Assembly (NCBI GenBank): GCA_030704615.1
Contig: CM060732.1
Coordinates: 82,981,171-83,041,170, forward strand
Origin: Takakia lepidozioides
Lineage: Eukaryota; Streptophyta; Takakiopsida; Takakiales; Takakiaceae
Reading direction: 5' to 3'
Length of the DNA stretch: 60,000 nt
Below the pieces are notes generated by a model. It had not been told where the DNA came from and searched no databases. It was given only the letters and a program-made list of their open reading frames with translations. Made by a program: the position numbers and the translations under genes. Numbering within the stretch: the stretch's first letter is position 1; each line of letters begins with the position of its first letter. Of this stretch, positions 34,427 to 47,472 are shown one piece after another.

Positions 34427-37400
34427 ATGGGCAATTCTTTCGGATGCTCTGCATCAGGGGAGAGATTGGTATCTGCTGCTCGTGATGGAGACCTGCAAGA
34501 GGCCCAGGCACTGCTGGATTGCAACCCACGGCTTGCCAAGTATTCCACTTTCGGTGTCCGCAATTCGCCCCTCCATTTTTCAGCAATGCAGGGCCACAAC
34601 GAGGTACCCTACGTCTAATTATACATAGAACTCCCTTACCTCAGATGAGGCTCTGCAGATGACAGTATTAGCTGTGATAAAATGGGAACAGGTTGGTGTC
34701 AATCAAGGTACTCGATGTGTCTCATGTGTATATGACTGTCACCTGCACAATAACCATGGGAATTGATACATAATAAACAAGTGGCACTTGTGTTAAATTT
34801 TTGTTGAAAGTATTTGGGAGAAGCTAAAGTATGAATCTCACTTTTTGTATCCGCAAGTCCCAAGGTTCTGTCTCTGCTGCCCTTACTTGCTAGTTAGCAT
34901 GGAAAACATGGGGTGGCAGGACCACCGTCCAATTCTCCTTCGGTGTCATCACGTTTTCAATGGTATCTTTACCTGGTTTGGCATTCAAGAAGCAACCTTT
35001 TCAGATACGACATGGAGATTCCCTGCAAACAGAATCCTCCTACCAATTATGTAATCCTGAAGGTGCTGTGCAATATTTTGTGGACTAACTGTGATGGCAG
35101 CTGCGATTGTTTGATAATTTTAGACATTGTCTTCACTTTTAACCACAAAACTGTACACTGCCATGTCTTGCCTTTCAGATTGTCACACTGCTGCTCGAGT
35201 GTGGAGTTGAAGTCAATACCCGAAATTACTGTGGACAGGTACTTCTTAACAGGCTTACAGCTCATCACTCTTCATGTAGAAAGTAAAAAACTGTCAATGG
35301 TGTGTTTGGCCACCTGGGATAGGGTGGGACCTGTGCGGGAGGGTCATGAAAGAAATAGGTCTCCAAAGACCCCTATTATTGGATAATGTTGGGAAGAACT
35401 CCAGATGTCCTTTAAGGAATCCACTGAGCCTGAATAACTGGGACAAAAACTTCCCATTCCTCAAGGCTGGTTGGGCACCAGGTCTCTTAGTATGTCACCG
35501 CAGGCCAGGTGCATATGAAAGGTTTCAAATGAGTGGGAGAGAGATATTGACTCGAGGGTGTTGAGTGCATTAGTGCCTGGGAGGCACATGCTGTTGGACC
35601 CAGTGTGTAATGCGTGAGAGCCAGGGATAAATTTGGAGAGTGGTTCCAGCTTAGCTCTCTCCCAATTTTAAGCTTTCTGAAGTACCAAGAGGTGTTTCTA
35701 TGACCATTTGCCAGTACTTTCTCTAATTTAAAAAAACGCCCTAATGGGAGGTTGCATTCAAGTGGCATAAAGTTCTCTCTTTCCTTGTTACCTCAGAATA
35801 CACATCTGCTGTGTAGGAGGGCAACTCCAACCATGCTAAAACTCTAGATTTCATTCAGCTTTTGGTGCCCAGACGGAGCATGACAGCATGATCTAGAACA
35901 GCTAACGCAGCTGTTCGGGTGAGTTTGGCATACCACCCCTGAGTTCTCGACACAATGAGTTCAAGGTCAGATGGTACGGTCAGTTGGATCACATAGTCCC
36001 GGCACCTCTGTCCACCAACTTCCAAAATCTCAAGGCTGAGCTTACAGCCTTGGCCCTGTTGGGGTCTAATTGCTGGGTAGCTCACACACTTCAGATTAAT
36101 GCTTGTGTGCAGGGATTTCTAGAGGAAATGTGGAAGCCCAAACCCATTGTTTATACCATATGTAACCCCCCCAACTACACTAGCCCCTCAAAAAGGTAGT
36201 GTCTGTTCCCTCTTGTTCTGCCCAAACTGAGTTGGGATCTATGGCCACAAGGCTATGGTAAACAATGTCTCATGAGTACATCCCCCCCCCCAAACCCCCG
36301 CGCCGTCCCCACTTCCTTACCAGAGGCCCTAAGGTATGAGGCCCCAATTGCTACAAGCATACCTACATGAGGTTTTTGTCCTTCCAAGTAACTTTTGGAA
36401 ACTTCTGATACGCCCTGTTGGTTCTCTTGTTTTTGGGCCCTCTGGGCTCCCATGGACATATAGATCTTGATTCTACCCTCTTGAATTTCTTTTTCTATTT
36501 TCCTTTCCCCCTCTCTCTCCGTTTCTGTCATGTGTGTGCTTGGCTCTGGGCATATGAGGCTTCTGCTGAAAGCCCTGTTTTGGAACATGCAGACAGCTTT
36601 GATGCAGGCGTGTCGATACGGACATTGGGAGGTGGTTCAGACGCTGTTACTATACAAGGCAAATGTAAGCAAGTTTCTCCAAAATCCCCAACGGCAACTT
36701 CTATGACTCACCTCAACAAAATTTGAACACTATATGCAAGGTTTTCTGAGGTCTCCTACTGGGATCTCCAAAGATGCAATCATCTGAAACCTTTGACTTT
36801 ATTCGGGCACTTTTCAGCTTGCAGGGGGGCAGATGAGTTCTTGATTTAGAAGGGTTGTTTCTGTTATTAGATGTCTTGCATTCACATGAGTAGCAAATGC
36901 TTGTGCTTCAGATTGTGGAGAGGTTGTCATTAATTGGGAGAGTTGCAGACCTATGCTCTAAGCACCTCTAAAGTTGGGATGGGCATTTAACAGAGGAACA
37001 CCCTATGATAGCTGCATCCATCAAGCATCCTTTGCTTCTTTCCCAAAGGGACCTGATCAGCAGGCGCCTGTAATTAAGCCGGTGGTGCGGTTTCTGTATC
37101 AGGACTATGTTAGAAAACCACACGGGACTTCTCGCTGGCTTTTGTTATAATTGCCACAGGCTTCTGGCCTGACAGCGATGCGGTGAAGTTCCCCAGGGGC
37201 TTCTAATTATAGATTCTAATGCAGATACTGTTCACCTGGCGCCTGACGGCTTTGCAGCGCTACCTGATTTGGGAGTTTTCCAAATAGCATTCAGGTACTG
37301 TGGGTTGTTCTAGGATATCTATATCCACAACATATTTTCAAGGTTGCACAAGTTTCCCTTGGAAATCCCTATGTTAACTTTTCTAATGCAACAGCACTCT

Positions 37401-40400
37401 GAGCTGATTGCCTATTCTAACGAAGATGGATGCTCCCCTACATGTCTTTAATCCATAATTGTTAGCAACTGCCTCACTTGTTGCATAGTTGGATTGGTTC
37501 ATATCAACAATATTTGCCTTTTTGCAGGTCAACAGAGCTGACTATCTGAATGGCCGCACAGCACTCCATTTTGCAGCAGTGAGTGGGCATGCGCGCTGCG
37601 TACGCCTGATTGTTGCAGACTATGTACCCAGTGTGCCCTACTTGTGGAATACATTGCAACCAGCCAACCAAGATGAGACACCATCCATGAAGAGCTATCT
37701 AGATCGAAGGTTGGCCTCCTTGTTCAAAAATGGGGATGGGTATCCACTTCATGGGAAGCTGTTTTATGGATATCCTATATGTAGACCTAAGTAAAATGTT
37801 GTCAGAATGATTACCAGTTCAAGAAAGTACGTCCCAAGTCGCATAGGGAATAGACAACCCCAGCACCTGGTGTTCAGTTCTTACTTAGCTGTCCTCAAGA
37901 TTGAGAAGGGCATCCTTAATATGGGCTACTTGGATGTCAAAACACCTGCGCTGGTGCTCTCTCTTGCTCACTCTGTTCTTTGTTGGATACTCTGTCTCTC
38001 TCACTCTCTCTCTCACACAAATAATTGATTCAGCACTTATGAAGTAGGACATCAAAGCCTGAGAACGTGAGTTTCTGAGTCACATGTTGGGAAGGTCAGA
38101 GAAGGTTAAGTTGGGAAGCAAACAAGCTGAAGCTGGTAAGAAAGACTTGAGCTTCTTCTCAACCTTGAATAAAATAGGCTGACAAAAGAATTGCTGTGGG
38201 GGTGGCAACGGCATGGGTTTGACCCACTGCATAGGAGGATCATCAGTTCACCAAGTTGGGCAAGAAAGAGGGCCTATGTGGCTATGTTTGTCTATTAATG
38301 TCAGGAAAGGGTCTACAGTTGGGTGTGGTGCGCTTTGTTACTTTCTGAGGTAGAATTGTCCTATTTTATCACTTAAAGAGGGCTCTTGATACACTTCTTC
38401 CGGTCAGTTTTGTGATACTGGAGGCCACAGTAGAAAACCAGGGCTCTCCTGGGGTCTGAAACCCAGGTAAGCTTTCCAGACAATGACCTGCTCTGGTGGT
38501 AGGCTTTTGGGGGATGGGGATACTAGATGTTACCCACATTCAAATATTAGTTCCACCACAGGGTCAGGCCTTGAGAGCTGTAATGCCCCTTGGTCTTTCG
38601 TTTTGGGCTCCTCTCTCTCTCGTCCTTCTGTTCCTTCATTATTCAGCACGGGTTTTGGTCTAGATGGCCTCAAGGTATGTAATACCTTGCTGGAATGGTA
38701 CTCTAGCCTTGAGCATTCTAGCCCCCTTGGCTCTCTCCTTCTGGTCCTTCACGTCTGCACACGGGTTTCAGAATGCTATAATAATGGCAACGTAATGAAC
38801 TTTCTCTCAGCCTTTTTTCTGTCATGTTATACTTTCTCCCTCACTCTTCATTCGCTTTTGCAGTTCCTTGGCAAGGGTTGTTAACAAGGCGGCTGATGGA
38901 GGTATCACAGCACTTCATATGGCTGCACTCAATGGCCACACTGAGTGTGTGCAGTTGCTACTGGATCTGGCAGCAAATGTTTCAGCTGTCACAGTTCAAG
39001 ATGGCACAACAATTGATTTGATAGGTACTTCCTCCTACTAGATGCTCAGATCATGGCAAACTTCTGGACTTATAGTTATTACAAGGGGAAAAGATAGAGG
39101 AGAAGAAAGAAGAAAGGAGGTTTAGAATGTCCATGAAAAGCTAACAGAGCTTAGGAACTGGAACGGATAGCACAAAGAACCACCTGGATTATTGTAGAGG
39201 CTGAGACATGTTTCAATCAGTGAGCATAGTCGGATGCTATTAAATTGTTGTCTTCCCTTGTTCACTGAAGTGGGTGTTTAATTTGACCAAGCGGCAGGGT
39301 GCATCTGTTTCTTCAACCAAAGCTTAAATCAGGAACTAAAATCGGCATCCTGATGGGTAGCGTTATATTTGATGGATAGGGGAAGGATACTGATTGGACA
39401 TAGCATCATGCTATTCTGCGATTAATCAATGTGTCTTTCCCACCAAAGAAACAGTACTAGAGGGCTTGAGCAAAGCTCTCTTTGGAAATATCAAAAACAC
39501 ATTAAAAGAGGTTCTGAGAACTTCTACCAGAAACTATGAGAAGATAGGAGTTCTTCTAATTTTGGGATGCTACATTAGTCCCTGCACTGTGCATTTCAAC
39601 ATCTGCAATGTCTAAGATTTTGAGGGCGTGACATGGCTAGACACTTACTGGGGCCTTGCAGCCCTTTTCAAGGTCCCATGTCTATGCCCGGGTTTCTTGT
39701 TTTAATCCTGTGTTTCTTTTTGGTTGATAGATAAGCATGAGAAGCATTGTACACTCTAGGACTAAAAATCTCGTAGAAGTTGCTGCACCACCTCTGATCT
39801 TTAAGAGTTGAGATTTTACCAGAGCTCACTTTGTCCAGACAATTTATCGTACCTGGTTGGATAGATGGTCGTCACCTTGTGTAACCTTTCGTTTATCATT
39901 TGACATGAGAGATCAGTAATCATATATAATGTGGCCCGAGCACTGGGGTAGGTTTGTGGACATATGGTGGTCGTGTCTGTTGGCAGCGGGTTATCATTGG
40001 ATGGTTTGGAAGGCTTGCAGGAGCTGGTAGTTCTGCATTGCATTATGCTGCTTGTGGCGGCAGTGTCCCTTGCTGTCAGGTGCCCACCTTGCCAATCTGT
40101 GCCTCTTGTTGCTCAAGTTTGTCCACCTATTCTGGTTGCTTGTATCTGTTGTTTGCTGGGCAGTTCTTCTTCTCGTTGTTCATGGGTAAGAGACATCTTG
40201 CAAAGAATATTTCTTATCAAGTAATGTTGTTTGTGTAGTTCACAAACTACAAAAAGGTTGGTGATGAGGTGATGGCCATGTGATATGGTTGTTTTGGTGC
40301 ACTAACTCATCACCCAGCTTGATGTCCTGATATCTACACAGGCTTTGATAGCAAGGGGAGCCAGCCGTAGTGCCCTTAACTGCAACGGGTATGTTATTTT

Positions 40401-42754
40401 GCCATTTTTGCACCTGGATTATTTGAGAACATTTTTATTTTATTTTTTTAAGAGGAAACCTGGGAGCGACAGCCCATAATTCAGGCCCTTGTGGAAGGGG
40501 AAAAATTAACCCCCTTTCTTATGGGCCATGAGACCTACAACGCCCAGAAAGACGGCCACAAACAATCCACACACGGACGGGGCAGAGTAGCGGGTTTGAA
40601 CCCCGAACCACTACACTGTGCACTTACCAGCTGAGCTACCAACCGATGTGCACAATTTTGCCAAGTGTTACTATATCTGCCACTAAGGCAGCATCTGATG
40701 CCATCTAATGCCATGTGTGCAACGTGGCTTGTCGCAGTATACATTTTTAACTTACATAGGTTGCTTACTTTCTGACTAGGTGATCTAGACAACCTCTAGA
40801 AAAGCATTGGGTTTTCGTCTTGTCAGGTAATGATGCAGTTGTGTTGGTTGGATTTTTTTCAATATTTGGAAATGGATTCTGCAGAGAGTTTTCAGATCTT
40901 ATGAAAAATCTGGATAAGAAGAAAACAGTGGCTGTGGGATGGATGTCTGTCAAGGCCATGGTGTCACAAGTAGTTATGTTATTCCATCTGAAGTCTGTTT
41001 GATTGATTTCTGGCCAAGCCTAATCCAAAGTGTTTCTGGGGTGGTTCTCATGTTACTCAGGTGGACAGCAGTTCAAGTTGCACGTCTCTGGCGTCGCCAT
41101 TGGCTGGAGCCTCTGTTAGCTCCTGATTCACCACTGCCCATCCCCTCTTTTCCTCCATCTCGCTACTTGGCACTCCCGCTTTCCAGCATCATGAAAATTG
41201 CCAGGTATTTTATAGACCTTCTGTTTTTTGGACACGTCACACTCGCACCCCATGTAGCCTGCATTAAATGAGTGATGTGGGGGGAGTTGGGCAGTATCTC
41301 TGAACAGAGTTGCACTACATGCCAGGAATAGATACTGATTGGCAACATTAAAATGATTCAAAGGAAGGTTTTGGTGTCTATTGTAGAGTTGGACTCGTTA
41401 TCTGCAGTAACTCGGTAAAAACAGTAGGGGTACTAAAAGATTTACCAGAGTCACCACTTTTGTTATGTAAAAACTGGGAATGCGATTGAGTGGGGTCTCT
41501 TGGTGTGTCAGGGAGTGTGGATGGAGAAGTCTTGATATGGCACCTGCAGGCGCTGACCCCTGCGCTGTATGTTTAGAACGGCGTTGCACAGTGGCTGCTG
41601 AAGGTTTTTCATAACCGCCTTCCAATGTGTTGTGTTGACTTATATTTCTTAGTGTGATAGCCCTTCATCACAGTTGTTGAATCCAGGAACGGCCCCTTGC
41701 TTTGTCTAACCAGGGTTAGCTTCAGGGCATCCTGGAACAAGAATTATTTTATTAAGTTGACCACTGCATTGTGTTGGGAATTTTATTTCTATAATTTTGC
41801 TTCAGGAAGAATCTCAATCAGACATTCAGTTAACCGCAGTTATAAGTAAACCAGCGACGACAATGTGGTTGCTTGGGACTTCAGGGGTCAATGAAGAGTT
41901 TTATCGAACAAATTTTACCGCAGTTGTATTTTTTCCACTAAAGACAGCTCAGGTTGATGGATTCTTTGTCCTGAAGGTGGAATGTCTCAATACATGTCAG
42001 AAAAAGTGCTGATTTGGCCAATATTCAAAGCAATTTGGGATGTGGGCATGGCAATGCAGGTTGTGGCCATGAGCTCTGCACCAGATGTGCTCTCTACCTC
42101 TGCTCTACCAACACAGTCTCTGCCACTGTTGCAAGTCCTCCAGGGTCTATCCCTTGCCCTCTCTGCAGGCATGGCATCGTGGCATTCCTCAAGCTTCCAA
42201 CCACACTATCTATGAAGGAGCTAGCCAGAGTGAACATGCCATCTCTAACTCTTTGCACCACTTGCACCATGGAAGTCCAAGAGCCAGCTGCTGTGGGGGG
42301 TCTTCTCCAGAAGGGTGAGCACAGGGGAGGCTGCCGTGTCTCCCCCTTGTCATCAAATTCACTCAGGCTAACTTGCCCTGGATTTTCCTCTCTACATTGT
42401 CCAGGAGGTTTCGGCTCCAATGGTGACAATTCTGGCTCTGCCTCTCCAGCAATGATGTGTAGTGGATTTTCCAGGTCAGATTCTAGGTCAGAGGCCAGGC
42501 CAGACGATTCAACAACAATAGAGAGCCTTGCATGGCCCCTTCCTTCACGAGTCCCAATGCTGCGGGAGACCTCTGCAGCGGTGCCCCTTTCTTCAGCGGG
42601 AAGCAATGAGGAACCCCCTTCAACCTCAAAGCCTGCTTGCAAACGTTCACAGCGGCAATGTTCAGGGCCCAAGAAAGTAGCCACCAGATGGTGGTCCCAG
42701 AAGCCTTTTCATTGGAGTAGCTACTCCAGCTTGCGATCTTCAACCAGGATGTAG
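34427..42754 (+). CDS. XBAT32: XBAT32-type ankyrin-RING E3 ubiquitin ligase
   Basis: Ten exons: 34427-34603, 35179-35238, 36593-36664, 37528-37709, 38864-39024, 40021-40079, 40342-40388, 41061-41204, 41512-41603, 42060-42754. They total 1,689 nt, 562 residues plus stop, with all phases consistent. The N-terminus [20 protein letters not shown] is the XBAT32 signature. Ankyrin repeats fill about residues 14-255 ([71 protein letters not shown]). A RING-HC follows: C318, C321, C333, H335, C338, C341, C364, C367. In Arabidopsis, XBAT32 ubiquitinates ACC synthases, limiting ethylene and promoting lateral roots. Gly2 and Cys7 could be lipidated (inference). The Ser-rich tail after the RING, about 190 residues, is longer than I expect for the roughly 508-residue Arabidopsis protein. 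The RING is split between exons 9 and 10. Confidence 0.95.
35862..36285 (+). mobile_element. retroelement 3-prime fragment, copy 2 (in XBAT32 intron 2)
   Basis: The plus-strand frame around 35990-36150 encodes [22 protein letters not shown] and [13 protein letters not shown], closely matching copy 1 at 1.6-2.1 kb. Upstream sequence matches the Cys/His tail in broken frames. It ends with ACAAGGCTATGG and CTCATGAGTACAT, followed by a C-run. It is in the same orientation as XBAT32, within its second intron. Confidence 0.72.
40440..40645 (-). mobile_element. tRNA-derived SINE (in XBAT32 intron 7)
   Basis: Read on the minus strand, the element starts GGTTGGTAGCTCAGCTGGTA (pol III A-box) and carries GGGGTTCAAACCCGC (B-box) about 30 bp later. 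A non-tRNA body ending GGGCTGTCGCTCCCAGG and an A/T-rich tail follow. Both internal promoter boxes look intact. Its 3-prime half recurs near 10.7 kb, defining a family. It lies antisense in the seventh XBAT32 intron. Confidence 0.88.
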
Positions 42755-44632
42755 GATGTGCAAAGAAAATGATTTGTACAGCCTGTCTTTCCCCTTCATG
42801 TTTTTATATTTACATTTGACCCTACCAGGAAATGGTCCCCATTATATATCTCTAGCTTGTTGGTGAGTTGGGTTGGGGGAGGAGAAGAGTCCAAATAGTC
42901 TCTAATGGGTTTTGAAGTTGGTGAGGTTGAATGGAGATCCTTTGGTAAATTGTCTCATGTATTACAGCCAAGTAGGCGAAGGAGCATGTACACTGCTTAC
43001 GGTGGTCTCCTCATGGTGTAGGCCACTGCGGTATGTGCCTCCCCAGTCTGAGGGATTTGACAGGGGATGTCTGGGGATTTTACTGGGAATTGCATACCTG
43101 TACCCCTGCAACCTAGCTGGAGCTAGAGTAATGTAAAAAGAATTGAAAGATTGGGCTAACTGTCCCTCGTGAGCTATTTTAGAAAGGAAATTGAGGGCAG
43201 GAAGTGGTTGATTTTGGGAGCTTAAATGAAGTGTTGAAGATATTCGGAGCCTATAGGTGGAATTTGGTGCGTTGGTATAAAGAGCAGAGTATGTGGGAAG
43301 CTCGAGTGTACAATGTTGAAGGCAGCAATTGAATTCGCTTTTCCAATACCTTGTGGTATGCTGAAGTGGCCATGGTGCAGAATTTGCAGTGGTGTTGGTG
43401 GTAAAACCAAGGAAAATTGTATCTCTCACCTTGTGCTCCAGTCAAACAGTGAAAGTTCAGGAACTGTCACCTAATGTTGTGTTGAGTACCTCAATCCTTG
43501 CAAAGCCTCTATGTTTGGTATGACACCTTCCATCCAAGTTATCTCAACAATGCAGAAGTACAGACTGTTTCTTCCACATGCACTGATCACACCAACCAAT
43601 CTGAGATGACAAAAATTGACGAGAGTTTTAGGGGATTGAAAGATTCAGTGCTGAATAACTTGAAAGGATTGTTTGTATTCCCATCTCCCCTGTGCTTTGA
43701 TGTCAGCACATGAGAGTATGCTCTTGAATGTTCAAGATCCGAGGTCCTACATCATCTTCATCGAATTCATGGTTTTGAAAGATGGTTACGACTGCAATTT
43801 AACCAAAGACCAGATCCACACGCCTCATTTCCTTGGATACCCGCTTCATCCTTATCCCAAAAGAGCAACTGCAGAGTTGTCTCTTGTTGATGTATACAAT
43901 GGATACAGTCAGTTCAGTTTGTGGCTCTCATTGCTCTCTTTCTCCATTGGTGCGCACAGATACACCCTCAGTGTACATGGGTGTGGTGGGTGGAGTGTTC
44001 GATTACATTACACGCGCCACACTTCCAACTCTTCTACAGAGCCGCTCATCTTGGCTGTTGGGTAGGAAGATCGAAAGCCTGCGAGTAGAAATTGCAAGGA
44101 GGGAAGGGCTGAAGAGCCTCTAAGATCTTGTCAATTGGTGTGATCGAATCAAAAATTGGACGGAGGCAAGGTTTGAAGTCGGCAATGCAGGCCAGAAGGT
44201 GTTTGGGCTTAGGAGGGAAGATGGTACAGGGTGTGCTGTCGAAGCACGTGAAATCACGTGCTGGGTCCAAAGCGGATCGATGGGTACACTCTTCTCAGTC
44301 GGACATTGGAAGTTTGGACACGAGAGCGGTGCCAGCGTTGCACTGGGTGATGCAGGCACGGCGCATGTCCTGCTGTGCTAACTTGGGCAACCCTGCTCCT
44401 CGTGAGGTCTCTCTCTCAACTATGTGGTGTGTATGTTATTGCTGTTCTGCATCTTTCAATTGATATTGCCGAGGCTTGCAGCTGGTTGCATCTCCTTCTC
44501 CGAGCTCATCTGTAAATGGATACTGTGAAAGGGAAAGGAATATCGAGTTTACACAGCATCTTCAACATTACTTATGAGCGCTCTTTCATGCAATGGAGCT
44601 GGTTGGAACTTATAGGCATGTTTTGAATGCAG
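42755..44632. other. no gene recognised
   Basis: Between XBAT32 and the Rdx gene. It includes the likely XBAT32 3-prime UTR and should hold the unresolved first exon of the Rdx gene. A faint LVDVYNGYSQF motif near 43.9 kb recalls Ty3-type reverse transcriptase but has no supporting neighbours. Confidence 0.35.
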
Positions 44633-46058
44633 TTAATTGTGGAATACTGTGAGGAAAGTGACCTAACTGATTACTTCATCGAGCTTGCGGACAAAGTTGG
44701 TGAGATTTGCAACTTCATTTCCTCTCTTTCGTAATGCCACTGTCGATGGAGTTCCTCGTTCTTGTTTTCTCTCTGTTTCACTTGCCTCGAGAAACAGTAT
44801 CCAACATAGTCAATTGCATATAGAATCTGATTTCGAAAATTGAACCTTCGGTTTTCCAATTGAAACAGGAGTATGAACTTCAACAGCCATGTAGATCATT
44901 TGGGTGCTGTATGTGAGAGAAGGATGATATTCACTCCTATTTTTCAGTCTTGTAGACATGACAGGAGTTTACCACACTTGTCTTTGTGAATGTGAGTGCA
45001 GAGAATGCCCACCCTGAGATAGCTGTCCTGAGCAGCCCAGACAACTCAAAAGCCAGGTAATGCAAAAGTCATTTTTTTCGTTATTCCCCACAGGCAGAGT
45101 AGGTACTGCCAGTGTGTTGATTCCCTTGGATCTGTGTCCACAAAATTGAGGGAGCTTTTCCCTGCCACCCTAGAATTCAGAATGGTGGTTGGAAGACTTT
45201 GCCTTGAGCTTTCTTATTTTTGTGATGAGTAGAAGTAATATGAAGAGATTCCATATCAATCATACTTAGTTTCATATCTTTCTACCAGAGTCTACAAATT
45301 TCGCATATTTGTTGTAGTTGCTGGATCGAAATACCAGGTTCCTGATCCTGGAGGTATCATTATCATCATATTTTTCATCTTGCCACATTCGATTCCAGAA
45401 GTCTCAGTGAATCAAATGATTTAATTGAATGTTTCTGATTGGGATGCCTTTTACACTTCAGATTGGGCCTTTCTTTACTCTGCAGGGTGGGCAATCTTCA
45501 GAGTAGATTTCCAAAAGATCTAGATGTGTTTCCTGCTTCTAAGAGAGATGAAGAAACTCTACCTAAGCATTATCAGGAGGTGGGCAATGTATCATGGCTG
45601 GTCTGGCAGGAAGGGGTCCTTTGAAGTAACTTCGGGTGATCGCCTCCTCTTCTCAAAGCTGAAGGTAAGCAGGACTGCCAAATACTGAGTGTGTCAGTAA
45701 AAATGCTTTAGTTTCCCCAACCAGCAATTGGCACACCCAAGGCAGGTGATAAGAGTGAACTCCCATCGCCATATTTCACCTGTGGTTGCATCAAATAAGA
45801 GCAGAACGCAGCCAAGGGGTTTTATTGGGAGAATTTTCCCCAAGATTATGATCTGGTAGGCATTAGCTGTCCTTTTAGTTGCTGCTCAGCTAATATTCAT
45901 CAGAATATGACCAATCTGCACGGACAGTGATCTGGTGTTTGTTGTGAATTTGCTTGTAGACAAAACGGCTACCCAAGTTTGAGGATATTCTTAATGCAAT
46001 TGCGGATCTTGAAGAATGTGAGTTGGAGGCAGCTGCTGTGAAAACTGCCAGAGGCTAG
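44633..46058 (+). CDS. Rdx-type (SelW-like) thioredoxin-fold protein, 5-prime partial
   Basis: Four exons join in phase: 44633-44699 (LIVEYCEESDLTDYFIELAD), 45002-45056 (NAHPEIAVLSSPDNSKA), 45610-45664 (KGSFEVTSGDRLLFSKLK) and 45960-46058 (LPKFEDILNAIADLEE, stop). The pattern VEYC, then GSFEV, then FSKLK-x-x-x-LP, is that of Rdx proteins (SelW/SelT/SelH group), small thioredoxin-like redox proteins. The usual CxxC or CxxU redox centre reads C-E-E-S here, so a single cysteine remains and there is no in-frame UGA, hence no selenocysteine in the part seen. The first exon with its ATG was not identified; a very short one near 44518 is possible. About 92 residues are visible, near the full size of a SelW-like protein. 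Confidence 0.68.
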
Positions 46059-47472
46059 ACAGCTTAGTTTTGCCATATAGGCTGAGATACTCTGTACATT
46101 CCTCGGAACTTTTCTCGTGGGTTTTTGGAAGGTACACATGGAAGTACCAGTTATAGGAATCAACTAGGGTTCGGGGTTTGCGGTGTAATGGTGAAAGCGA
46201 TTCTACATTAAGAAAGAGTTGGGAGTCCTGACCAGCAAATGGAGGAATGCTGCAGTTTGGAATATCTGGCCCAAGCACCGATGACATATCAAAAATGGAG
46301 TGTGTGGCTGGAATCGTTGTTCATATAAGTGAGCAGTTCTGGGACAGAAATTAGGGAGGCAGCTTAGAAAAGAGTACTAATTTGTGAGGAAGTGGGTGGT
46401 GTAATGCAGTCATCATGCAGATAACAGGATGTAGAGTGTCTGAAACTTTCCTTACATTACAAATTTAAGGTTGGTGTTGCGTAGCATCACTTCATTTTCC
46501 TCAACGATACTATACCAATCAGATCTCTGCACATATTGGAGTTTGCTTTGCTTGTTTGGGAAGAGCTGTTTTCAGGGATCCCAAACTTGGGGGTAGTAGT
46601 TTGGAATCTAGGACTAGGCAACCATCTTCCCAGCAAAAGCCATTGATAACACATTTCCACTTGGGCACACAGTCAGCAGGAAGTGTATGGAGGCATACAC
46701 TACTGCAATAAACACAAAAAAGGAAGCTCCAGATCACAATGCCGCATACTAAACCATTTAGCTAGGCACACACATCAATATGTTCGAAATGTGCACTTTC
46801 AATGAGGATGGTGTACTTGATCAAGTACCAGCCCAAATGTATAGAAAGTTGTTTGATATTCACTCTATCACCACTCAAGATTTGTAAGAGTCTGCACATT
46901 GCAGGAGCCAAATGGCAGTATGGCATCAGAACTGCATTGTTTGAGGTGCTGATCCTTAGTTCAGTCGAACAATCAAGATAATGTACACATCACTCCATTC
47001 TTTTGGGGACAATTTCCAATTGATATCCTGCTGTTGCTATGAATTCCACCCACCTGAAGTAGAAAATCCTCAGTTGCAGAGTTTGTGAAATGTAACAGTT
47101 CATCTATCCCTAATTATGCATACAAACCCAGGGTCAAGGTGGTACCCTAATAAGATCTTCTGAGCACTCGACCATGTTGCTTCCGCTCCCTTGTCCCTGA
47201 TTGATTTTGTTAAGACGGTGTCCCCGTTGCATGAGACCTTATTCGGTATGAACAGGCAGCTGAGATTGGCTTCCCTCGCATGCATATGGGAACATCACAA
47301 CAAAGGTGGATGGACTTCAAGAAAATGTGAGATGGCCATTCAGCACAACAACATCCTGTGCCGGAGGTTTCCCATTTCTCTCCGACAACATCCTCTCTGC
47401 CACACTCAGGGCAGTCACCCCGATACCAGGATACGTACCATGGAAATTTTAAGAAAGTTCCAGTTGCGTTAT
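46059..47472. other. no gene recognised
   Basis: Space between the convergent Rdx gene and the ORF ending at 47473. No coding, RNA or repeat feature was recognised. Confidence 0.35.

Noticed and set aside
42962-43429. 155-codon minus ORF downstream of XBAT32
   Set aside because: Antisense to the probable XBAT32 3-prime region, with low-complexity Ser/Thr/Leu content and no domain.
43833-44065. Possible Ty3-type reverse transcriptase motif (LVDVYNGYSQF)
   Set aside because: A single weak motif; no neighbouring RT, protease or integrase motifs and no LTRs.
45486-45579. Candidate exon (FPKDLDVFPASKRDEETLPK) in the Rdx gene
   Set aside because: It fits the phase, but the exon at 45610-45664 also does and supplies the GSFEV-FSKLK family core. 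Including both would disrupt the fold.
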